Source: an uncultured Bacteroidota bacterium (lineage in GTDB: Bacteria > Bacteroidota > Bacteroidia > Flavobacteriales > Flavobacteriaceae). From it: 53,438 nt of DNA. How positions within the stretch are numbered: the stretch's first letter is position 1; every line of letters begins with the position of its first letter. The stretch is taken from positions 1-53,438 of the forward strand of contig CABWZL010000004.1 of assembly GCA_902509805.1 (NCBI GenBank), given 5' to 3'. Of this stretch, positions 46,602 through 53,438 are shown one piece after another. A program made the position numbers and the translations under genes. The notes beneath the pieces are model-generated. The model had not been told where the DNA came from and did no database searches. It saw nothing but the letters and a program-made list of their open reading frames with translations.

Positions 46602-48080
46602 ATGGGAAAAAAAATTACTCCTAGAAACGAAGATTACTCAAAATGGTACAATGATATTGTTTCAGAGGCTGGCTTGGCTGAATCCTCAGCTGTAAGAGGC
46701 TGTATGGTTATAAAGCCTTATGGTTTTTCAATTTGGGAGTTAATGAAAACTCAGTTAGATAAGATGTTTAAGGATACAGGCCATGAAAATGCTTATTTTC
46801 CTCTGTTTGTTCCAAAATCTTTATTTGAAGCAGAAGAAAAAAATGCTGAGGGTTTTGCGAAAGAGTGTGCTGTGGTCACCCATTACAGATTAAAAAATGA
46901 TCCTGATAAAAAAGGTAAATTAATTGTTGATCCTGACTCAAAACTTGAAGAAGAGCTAATCGTAAGGCCAACAAGTGAAGCAATAATATGGAGTACTTAT
47001 AAGAACTGGATACAATCATACAGAGATCTCCCAATTCTTATAAATCAATGGGCTAATGTGGTAAGATGGGAAATGAGAACAAGATTATTTTTAAGGACAG
47101 CTGAGTTTCTATGGCAAGAAGGCCATACTGCACATGCTACAAAAGAAGAAGCTATCAATGAGACTAAATTAATTAATAATATATACTCTGACTTTGCTGA
47201 AAAATTCATGGCCATGCCAGTAGTAAAAGGATATAAATCTGAGTCTGAAAGGTTTGCTGGTGCTGAAGAAACTTTATGTATTGAGGCATTAATGCAAGAC
47301 GGTAAAGCTCTTCAAGCTGGCACATCACACTTTCTTGGTCAAAATTTTGCTAAAGCTTTCGATGTAAAATATGCAGATAAATCAGGTAAATTAGAGTATG
47401 TGTGGGCAACTTCATGGGGAGTTTCTACTAGACTGATGGGGGCTCTAATTATGTCACATAGTGATGATATTGGACTGGTTCTTCCTCCTTTATTAGCACC
47501 TATTCAGATAATTATTATTCCTTTGATTAAGTCAAAAGATGACCCAACAGTAATACTAGATAAAACAAATGAACTATTTAATTCATTAAAAGATAATGCA
47601 GTTAGAGTTAAAATTGACAATAGAGAAAATATGAGTCTTGGTTTCAAGCTTAATGATTCTGAAGTTAAAGGAATTCCTATGAGAATAGTTATTGGAGAGA
47701 AAGAAATTCAGAATAATCAATTCGAACTTTTTTATAGACATAACCTTAAAAAGATTTCTACAGAATATGATAGTATTTTAAAGCTTGTATCCTCTTCAAT
47801 AGACTCTGTTCAATCAGAAATGATTTCAGATTCAAAGAAAAGATTAAAGAAAAATACTCATGAAGTAAATTCCTATGATGAGTTTAAAGAATTGATATCA
47901 AATCAAAGTGGTTTTGTAATAGCAGGTTGGGATGGAACAAATGAGACTGAGGAGGCTATTAAAATTGAAACAAAAGCTACAATTAGATGTATCCCTGAAG
48001 GTGTTGACCCTAAAGGTGTTACGTGTATTTATTCTGGTAAGCCTGCACGTTATAAAGTAATATTTTCAAAATCTTATTGA
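46602..48080 (+). CDS. proS: Prolyl-tRNA synthetase, archaeal/eukaryotic-like type
   Basis: Class II synthetase for tRNA-Pro. 492 residues and no large editing insertion, so it is of the shorter ProRS type found in Bacteroidota, archaea and eukaryotes. Motif 1 lies near [19 protein letters not shown]; motif 2 is [55 protein letters not shown] and motif 3 [13 protein letters not shown] follow. The anticodon-binding domain starts near 300 ([10 protein letters not shown]). The upstream 110 nt is a divergent promoter region with the lipoprotein gene. Confidence 0.95.
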   Translation: MGKKITPRNEDYSKWYNDIVSEAGLAESSAVRGCMVIKPYGFSIWELMKTQLDKMFKDTGHENAYFPLFVPKSLFEAEEKNAEGFAKECAVVTHYRLKNDPDKKGKLIVDPDSKLEEELIVRPTSEAIIWSTYKNWIQSYRDLPILINQWANVVRWEMRTRLFLRTAEFLWQEGHTAHATKEEAINETKLINNIYSDFAEKFMAMPVVKGYKSESERFAGAEETLCIEALMQDGKALQAGTSHFLGQNFAKAFDVKYADKSGKLEYVWATSWGVSTRLMGALIMSHSDDIGLVLPPLLAPIQIIIIPLIKSKDDPTVILDKTNELFNSLKDNAVRVKIDNRENMSLGFKLNDSEVKGIPMRIVIGEKEIQNNQFELFYRHNLKKISTEYDSILKLVSSSIDSVQSEMISDSKKRLKKNTHEVNSYDEFKELISNQSGFVIAGWDGTNETEEAIKIETKATIRCIPEGVDPKGVTCIYSGKPARYKVIFSKSY

Positions 48081-48114
48081 AATATTAAAATTTAAATTAA
48101 ATTTGCACCCTGAT

Positions 48115-48186
48115 GGCCCGTTCGTCTATCGGTTAGGACCTCAGGTTTTCATCCTGGAAAGAGGGGTTCGATTCCCCTACGGGCTA
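48115..48186 (+). tRNA. tRNA-Glu (TTC)
   Basis: A 72-nt cloverleaf: acceptor GGCCCGT with ACGGGCT, D arm with GGTTAGGAC, anticodon stem TCAGG/CCTGG around TTTTCAT (anticodon TTC), T arm AGGGG-TTCGATT-CCCCT, discriminator A. No CCA is encoded. Lies between proS and rpsT on the same strand. Confidence 0.95.
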
Positions 48187-48200
48187 CTAAATAAAAAATT

Positions 48201-48443
48201 ATGGCAAATCATAAATCTGCTTTAAAAAGGATTCGTTCTAATGAAACAAAGAAGTCTTTGAATAAACTTCAGCATAAGACTACTAGGAATGCTATCAAAA
48301 AATTAAAAGAAGCTAAAACAAAGAAAGAAGCTACTAAGCTTTTTCCTGGTGTTGTTTCATTGATTGATAAGTTAGCTAAGAAAAACGTTATTCATAAGAA
48401 TAAAGCATCTAATCTAAAGTCAAAACTTAGTAAATTAAAATAA
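48201..48443 (+). CDS. rpsT: 30S ribosomal protein S20
   Basis: A basic 80-residue helical protein with the S20 signature MANHKSALKRIRSNETKKSLNK and KNVIHKNKASNLKSKLSKL at the end. It binds 16S rRNA early in small-subunit assembly. The ATG comes 14 nt after the tRNA-Glu gene. It abuts the convergent rho stop. Confidence 0.96.
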   Translation: MANHKSALKRIRSNETKKSLNKLQHKTTRNAIKKLKEAKTKKEATKLFPGVVSLIDKLAKKNVIHKNKASNLKSKLSKLK

Positions 48444-49961
48444 TTAAGAGTTCATCGATATTAAAAACTCTTCATTACTTTTAGTTTTTCTAAATCTATC
48501 GTTGATAAATTCCATTGCTTCTACAGGATTCATATCTGCTAAATATTTTCTCATTATCCACATTCTTTGAATAGTGTTTTCATCTAACAGTAAGTCGTCT
48601 CTTCTAGTACTTGAAGATACAAGGTCAATTGCTGGGAAAATCCTTCTATTTGAAATTCTTCTATCTAATTGAAGTTCCATATTACCAGTACCTTTAAATT
48701 CCTCAAAAATAACTTCATCCATTTTTGATCCAGTATCTGTAAGCGCAGTTGAAATTATTGACAATGATCCACCATTTTCAATATTCCTAGCAGCTCCAAA
48801 GAATCGTTTTGGCTTATGAAGAGCATTAGCATCAACACCACCACTTAATATTTTACCAGAAGCAGGTTGAACTGTATTGTAAGCTCTAGCTAATCTTGTT
48901 ATTGAATCAAGAAGTATAACCACATCATGACCACATTCTACTAATCTTTTAGCTTTTTCTAAGACAATATTAGCAACTTTTACATGTCTATCTGCAGGTT
49001 CATCAAATGTAGATGCAACAACTTCTCCTTTAACATTTCTTTGCATATCCGTAACCTCTTCAGGTCTTTCGTCAATTAATAAAATTATTTGAAAAACTTC
49101 AGGATGATTCGCTGCAATAGCATTTGCAACATCTTTAAGCAGCATAGTTTTTCCAGTTTTTGGCTGAGACACAATCATACCTCTTTGACCTTTACCTATT
49201 GGAGAAAAGAGATCGATTATTCTGGTTGAAATAGTACTTTCTTTTAATGCTAAATTAAATTTTTCTTCAGGAAAAAGTGGAGTTAAGTGTTCAAATGAAA
49301 CTCTATCTCTAACAACTTCAGGATCTAAACCATTTATCTTATTAACTTTAATTAGAGGGAAATATTTTTCACCATCTTTTGGAGGTCTTACTGTTCCGTG
49401 AACTGTATCACCTGTTTTTAATCCAAAAAGTTTAATTTGAGATAAAGAAACATATACATCATCAGGGGATGATAAATAATGGTAGTCAGAAGACCTTAAA
49501 AAACCATATCCATCTTGCATTATTTCTAGAACACCCTCAGATTCAATAATTCCATCAAACTCAAAATCTGGTTCTTTATACTTTCTTCTAGTATCTTTAT
49601 TAAAATTATCATCTTTTCTATTAGAAAAATTCTTGTTGTGATGATTTTTATTTCCAGGATTTCTCAGATTTCTATCATTTCTAAATGGTTTTTTGTCTGA
49701 CTCATTTTTGTTGTGAACTGGTTTTTTGTCTGACTCATTTTTGTTGTGAGCTGGATTTTTGTCTGATTCAGATTTATTATGAACTGGTTTTTTATCTGAT
49801 TCAGATTTAACTTCTGTTGGTTTTTCGTCTACTGACTTTCCAACTATAGTGTCGATAATGTCCTGTTTTTTCTGACCTTTAAGATTTTTAATTCCAATTT
49901 TATCTGCAATTTCAATAAGCTCAGCTATTTTTTTAGCCTTAAGCGTTTTAATATCGTACAT
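48444..49961 (-). CDS. rho: Transcription termination factor Rho with a repeat-bearing insert
   Basis: A 505-residue hexameric RNA helicase. The N-terminal Rho_N helical domain (about 4-42) is followed by a disordered insert (about 45-130) with a four-fold 11-residue repeat, then the RNA-binding cold-shock domain beginning [20 protein letters not shown]. The ATPase core has [21 protein letters not shown] (P-loop), [25 protein letters not shown], the Q-loop [21 protein letters not shown] and the R-loop. Such inserts are common in Bacteroidota Rho and can affect RNA binding or phase behaviour. Stands alone, convergent with rpsT. Confidence 0.97.
   Translation of the reverse strand: MYDIKTLKAKKIAELIEIADKIGIKNLKGQKKQDIIDTIVGKSVDEKPTEVKSESDKKPVHNKSESDKNPAHNKNESDKKPVHNKNESDKKPFRNDRNLRNPGNKNHHNKNFSNRKDDNFNKDTRRKYKEPDFEFDGIIESEGVLEIMQDGYGFLRSSDYHYLSSPDDVYVSLSQIKLFGLKTGDTVHGTVRPPKDGEKYFPLIKVNKINGLDPEVVRDRVSFEHLTPLFPEEKFNLALKESTISTRIIDLFSPIGKGQRGMIVSQPKTGKTMLLKDVANAIAANHPEVFQIILLIDERPEEVTDMQRNVKGEVVASTFDEPADRHVKVANIVLEKAKRLVECGHDVVILLDSITRLARAYNTVQPASGKILSGGVDANALHKPKRFFGAARNIENGGSLSIISTALTDTGSKMDEVIFEEFKGTGNMELQLDRRISNRRIFPAIDLVSSSTRRDDLLLDENTIQRMWIMRKYLADMNPVEAMEFINDRFRKTKSNEEFLISMNS
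49674..49805 (-). repeat. Four 33-nt tandem repeats in the Rho insert
   Basis: Residues 53-96 of Rho are four units of 11: [33 protein letters not shown] and [11 protein letters not shown]. The 33-nt units are visible in the DNA as repeated TTTTTGTCTGA-type blocks. In-frame units allow copy-number change without a frameshift. Confidence 0.9.
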
Positions 49962-50075
49962 GTGTTTAGAAAGTTTTGATTTGAAATGTTAATAGAAAAG
50001 TACTTCTTGGAAGAAATATTAACCCAAATTTACGAATTTATTTTTAATTTCAGCAAATATCTAATTTTACTCATT

Positions 50076-50834
50076 ATGCCAAGGTATTTCATTGAATTCT
50101 CTTATGATGGAACAAATTATCATGGGTTACAGAAGCAACCTAGTTTATCGACTATTCAAGAATCAATTGAAATTAATATGAATAAGTACTTAGGTGTGAA
50201 TTCTAACTTAACATTGGCTGGGAGAACAGATACTGGAGTTCACGCTAAGCAAATGTTTGCACATTTTGATCTTAATTTAGATTTTAAACAAGATCAATTT
50301 TGTAACACAATGAATAAAATGTTGCCCAAGGACATAACTGTAGAATCCCTATCCTTAGTGGCAGATGATACTCATGCTAGATTTGATGCATCTTCTAGAA
50401 CTTATGAATATTTTGTTAATTCAAAAAAAAGTCCGTTCAATTATAGGTTTTCATACTATATTAAGCATCAAATTGATGTGGAGAAAATGAATAAAAGTTG
50501 TTCAAGACTAATAAATCATCTTGATTTTAAATGTTTTTCTAAATCTAATACTGATGTAAAGACTTTTAATTGCGACATTTCTTATGCTAAATGGGAGGTC
50601 TTAGATGAAGGTCTAAAATTTAAAATTACAGCTAATAGGTTTCTTAGAAACATGGTTAGATCTATAGTAGGAACTATGATAGAAATAGGAAGTTCAAAAA
50701 TATCTGATGCAGATTTCCAAAAAATATTAGATTCTAGAAATAGAAGTGAAGCAGGTTTATCAGTTCCTTCATCTGGATTATTCTTGACTAATGTAACTTA
50801 CCCTCAAAAATTTATAAAGACTTGGAAAAAGTAA
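50076..50834 (+). CDS. truA: tRNA pseudouridine(38-40) synthase
   Basis: Isomerises U38-40 in the tRNA anticodon arm. 252 residues from MPRYFIEFSYDGTNYHG, where family members begin; the frame runs upstream to 49986 but that part is hydrophobic non-family sequence. The catalytic motif LAGRTDTGVHA contains the nucleophilic Asp (about residue 52). Other blocks: DARFDASSRTYEYF-like (HARFDASSRTYEYF) and FKITANRFLRNMVRSIVGTM. Overlaps the ABC exporter start by 13 nt. Confidence 0.95.
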   Translation: MPRYFIEFSYDGTNYHGLQKQPSLSTIQESIEINMNKYLGVNSNLTLAGRTDTGVHAKQMFAHFDLNLDFKQDQFCNTMNKMLPKDITVESLSLVADDTHARFDASSRTYEYFVNSKKSPFNYRFSYYIKHQIDVEKMNKSCSRLINHLDFKCFSKSNTDVKTFNCDISYAKWEVLDEGLKFKITANRFLRNMVRSIVGTMIEIGSSKISDADFQKILDSRNRSEAGLSVPSSGLFLTNVTYPQKFIKTWKK

Positions 50835-52588
50835 AAGGTAAAATCTTTGATGTCAAACTCTTTACAAAACTCTTAGTATTTGTAAAACCATATAATGTTA
50901 CTTTTTATGGAGTTTTGACTTCTGCTATTTTGATTTCTCTTCTTTCTACTCTTACACCATACTTGTTGAAAGTAGTTGTTGATGATTATTTACTTTTAAA
51001 AAACTATGATGGAATGCAATCAATAATATTAATAATGATTGCGGTGCTTTTTCTTGAAGTTGTATTCATGTTTTTATTTACATATTATGCAAATTGGCTT
51101 GGTCAGAAAGTGATTAAAAATTTAAGAGTAAAAGTATTTGACAAAATTTTGAAGTTTAAGATGTCTTTTTTTGACAAAAATGCTGTTGGAAGATTAGTTA
51201 CAAGAACTGTCAATGATATTGAAACAATTGCTAGTATTTTTTCTCAAGGATTATTTATGATAATTGCAGATATTCTAAAGATGGTTACTGTTTTAACTGT
51301 TATGACTATTATAAATCTTGAGCTTACCATTGTTGTGATTTCAATTTTCCCAGTTCTTATTTATGCAACTAGAATATTTCAAAAATCTATGAAAGTTGCT
51401 TTTGAAAGTGTTAGAAAGGAAGTTGCAAACTTAAATTCATTTGTTCAAGAAAGAATTAGTGGAGTTAAAATTGTTCAAATTTTCAATAGAGAGAATTTAG
51501 AAATAAAAAACTTTAATGATATAAATATTAAACATAGAGATGCATGGCTAAGAACTGTTTGGATAAATTCAATTTTTTTTCCTATTGCTGAGATATCTAC
51601 TTCTATATGTATTGGTTTATTAGTATGGTGGGGAGGTTTTAATAATTTAAATGGAGAAAACATTTCATTAGGTACATTATTTTTATTTATTTCAATGTCA
51701 GGTCTTTTATTTCGACCTCTAAGGCAAATTGCTGATAGATTTAATACCTTACAAATGGGTATGGTATCAACAGAAAGAATATTTAAAATTCTTGAAGATG
51801 ACCTAGAAATAACAGATAATGGTAATATTGAACAATCTAAATTTGATGGTTTAATTGAATTTAAGAATGTTAGCTTTTCTTACATTAAAAATCAACTAGT
51901 AATTGATGATATTTCATTTATTATTAACCCTGGCGAAACAACGGCAATTGTAGGTCCTACAGGGAGTGGAAAGACTACTATAACTAATCTTATAACAAAG
52001 TTTTATGAGATTGATCTTGGAACTATTCTAATAGATGGAGAGGATATTAATAAATTTAAGCTTGAAAATCTTAGAAAGAAAATAGGTGTTATACTTCAAG
52101 ATGTCTTCTTATTTGCTGATACTATATATAACAACATCACTCTTTTTAATGCTGAAATATCAATAAAAGATGTAGAAAAAGCTGCTAAAGATCTTGAGAT
52201 ACACGATTTTATAATGTCTCTTCCTGGAGGTTATGACTTTAATGTTAGTGAGAGAGGTGGTACCCTTTCAGCTGGTCAAAAACAATTAATTGCTTTTTTA
52301 AGAGTTTTAGTTAATAATCCTGATATTTTAATACTAGATGAAGCTACATCTTCTATTGATTCTTATTCAGAAGACTTAATTAAAAATGCAACAAATAAAA
52401 TAACTAAGGGTAAAACTTCAATTATAATCGCTCATAGACTATCAACAGTAGAAAATGCAGATAAAATAATTTATATGGAAAACGGTAAAATTTTGGAATA
52501 TGGAAACCATAAGGAATTATTGAATATTACGAATGGAAAGTTTAAAAAGTTATATGAGGAACAATTTATTGAAAATGAGTTAGTCTAG
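50822..52588 (+). CDS. ABC exporter (MsbA-like half-transporter)
   Basis: A 588-residue permease-ATPase fusion. Six membrane helices span about 20-310, including the exporter signature DIETIASIFSQGLF. ATPase: Walker A IVGPTGSGKTTI, Q-loop VILQDVFLF, signature LSAGQKQLIAFLRVL, Walker B ILILDEATSSID, His IIIAHRLSTV. Family members (MsbA, multidrug exporters) flip lipids or drugs; the lipid A flippase is the likely housekeeping role but not proven. Start TTG at 50822 overlaps truA. Converges with folP (9-nt overlap). Confidence 0.92.
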   Translation: MEKVKGKIFDVKLFTKLLVFVKPYNVTFYGVLTSAILISLLSTLTPYLLKVVVDDYLLLKNYDGMQSIILIMIAVLFLEVVFMFLFTYYANWLGQKVIKNLRVKVFDKILKFKMSFFDKNAVGRLVTRTVNDIETIASIFSQGLFMIIADILKMVTVLTVMTIINLELTIVVISIFPVLIYATRIFQKSMKVAFESVRKEVANLNSFVQERISGVKIVQIFNRENLEIKNFNDINIKHRDAWLRTVWINSIFFPIAEISTSICIGLLVWWGGFNNLNGENISLGTLFLFISMSGLLFRPLRQIADRFNTLQMGMVSTERIFKILEDDLEITDNGNIEQSKFDGLIEFKNVSFSYIKNQLVIDDISFIINPGETTAIVGPTGSGKTTITNLITKFYEIDLGTILIDGEDINKFKLENLRKKIGVILQDVFLFADTIYNNITLFNAEISIKDVEKAAKDLEIHDFIMSLPGGYDFNVSERGGTLSAGQKQLIAFLRVLVNNPDILILDEATSSIDSYSEDLIKNATNKITKGKTSIIIAHRLSTVENADKIIYMENGKILEYGNHKELLNITNGKFKKLYEEQFIENELV

Positions 52589-53401
52589 TTTTTCTAAAAT
52601 CCTTCTACATTCTACAGCTTCTTTTACATCATGAACTCTTATTATGCTTGCACCTTTATCCAATGCTAATGTATTGAGAACTGTTGTTCCATTTAAAGCT
52701 TCTTGAGGTGAGTTATTCAAAACTTTATAGATCATAGATTTTCTAGATAATCCAGCCATAATTGGTTTACCTAATGATTTTAAAACTTTTAAATTTTTTA
52801 AAATTTCATAATTATCTTCAATACTCTTGCCAAATCCAAATCCAGGATCAATAATTATATTAGAAAAATTTAATTTTTCAAGTTCTTGAATTTTAATTTT
52901 AAAGAATGAAATTATTGATTCAACTACATTGTCATACTTGGTGTTTTCTTGCATGTTTATTGGATCCCCTTTCATATGCATCATTATATATCCTGCATTA
53001 TATTTTTTAACCACTTGAAACATGTTTTTATCATATTTACCAGAACTAATATCATTTACTAACGAGAACCCTTTTGACAATGCGAAATCTGCAATAGATG
53101 AATTATATGTATCAATTGAAAATAATACTTCTTTGAAATTTGAAGTCAGTTCATTAATATAATTGAAGATTAAATCATACTCTTCTTCTGGTTTTATCAA
53201 TTTAGATCCTGGTTTTGAACTTGCAGCCCCTAAATCTATAACATCAGCGCCACTTGAGATAAGTTTTGAAACTTGATTATTAACTTTATCGATAGTATCG
53301 TATTCACCTCCATCAAAAAAAGAATCTTTAGAAATATTAACAATTCCCATAATTTTTTTTGTAGAGAAATCTAATATTTTTCCGTTACAATTTAAAGTCA
53401 T
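52580..53401 (-). CDS. folP: Dihydropteroate synthase
   Basis: Joins p-aminobenzoate to dihydropterin pyrophosphate in folate synthesis; the target of sulfonamides. 273 residues from the ATG at 53401 (MTLNCNGKIL), where family members start; a TTG at 53422 would add seven residues and the frame stays open toward the window end. Motifs: MGIVNISKDSFFDGGEY (18-34), VIDLGAASSKPGS (54-66), SIDTYNSSIADFAL, LVNDISSG, IIDPGFGFGKS and AGLSRKS. The first loop usually reads NVTPDSF; here NISKDSF has Lys in place of the Pro, a visible deviation. Confidence 0.92.
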   Translation of the reverse strand: MTLNCNGKILDFSTKKIMGIVNISKDSFFDGGEYDTIDKVNNQVSKLISSGADVIDLGAASSKPGSKLIKPEEEYDLIFNYINELTSNFKEVLFSIDTYNSSIADFALSKGFSLVNDISSGKYDKNMFQVVKKYNAGYIMMHMKGDPINMQENTKYDNVVESIISFFKIKIQELEKLNFSNIIIDPGFGFGKSIEDNYEILKNLKVLKSLGKPIMAGLSRKSMIYKVLNNSPQEALNGTTVLNTLALDKGASIIRVHDVKEAVECRRILEKLD

Positions 53402-53438
53402 ACTTTTAGTCTTCTTTTCCAAATTTATGCTAAAATCT

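Noticed and set aside
49986..50075. N-terminal extension of TruA
   Set aside because: Thirty extra residues precede the conserved start MPRYFIEFSYDG and are not found in the family.

Overview
This 53.4-kb window is a chromosome segment from an AT-rich, compact genome of the Bacteroidota, most likely a marine member of the Flavobacteriia. The sequence signs are: Bacteroidota-specific families (DUF4290, DUF2805, DUF6249, the START-like protein, the fused CcsB-CcsA cytochrome c factor, fused SecDF); Bacteroidota-type promoter boxes (TTTG then TAnnTTTG); few Shine-Dalgarno sequences; MurA with Asp in place of the catalytic Cys; and an ssrA tag reading GENNYALAA. Genes are packed with 1 to 30 nt overlaps. 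I saw no insertion sequence, prophage, integron, rRNA operon or CRISPR array. The assignment to a lineage is inference.

Layout. Positions 1-3024 hold a 5'-truncated aconitase translationally coupled to an AlkB-type alkane monooxygenase. Positions 3043-4193 hold two tandem lipoproteins with a matrixin-like zinc motif, followed by tRNA-Met. Positions 4385-9608 hold small conserved genes (START-like, YqgE, HU), fmt with an AAA_28 ATPase, DUF493, DUF4290 and murA. Positions 9611-15001 form one eight-gene minus-strand operon: kdsC, maf, SRPBCC, SDR, a DUF2256 mini-protein, cryptochrome-DASH, a photolyase-related protein and DUF2805. This light/DNA-repair cassette is the most interesting locus. Positions 15100-23358 carry the CcsBA fusion, two arginine-deiminase-superfamily hydrolases (DDAH-like and CtlX) and a large secreted Asp-box propeller protein.

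Positions 23351-28375 (minus) carry an MscS channel, two paralogous secreted proteins of unknown function, a one-repeat DUF1456 protein and an ABC-F ATPase. Positions 28441-29323 are a small membrane-protein/HTH operon. Its promoter is bracketed exactly by a perfect 11-bp inverted repeat, and two of its genes share a copied 3' end. tmRNA, kdsA and ftsE follow on the minus strand. Positions 31398-40649 (plus) carry an amidohydrolase lipoprotein, asnB, gyrB, mdh and secDF. Positions 40642-46492 (minus) carry lgt, yidD, cysS, folE, an OmpP1/FadL-type porin and a low-complexity lipoprotein. Positions 46602-53438 carry proS, tRNA-Glu, rpsT, rho, truA, an MsbA-like ABC exporter and folP.

Themes: outer-membrane assembly (KdsA, KdsC, Lgt, SecDF, YidD, MsbA-like, FadL-like), translation (Fmt, CysS, ProS, S20, tRNAs, tmRNA, TruA), respiration and the TCA cycle (aconitase, malate dehydrogenase, CcsBA), folate (FolE, FolP), and light-dependent DNA repair suited to sunlit surface water.
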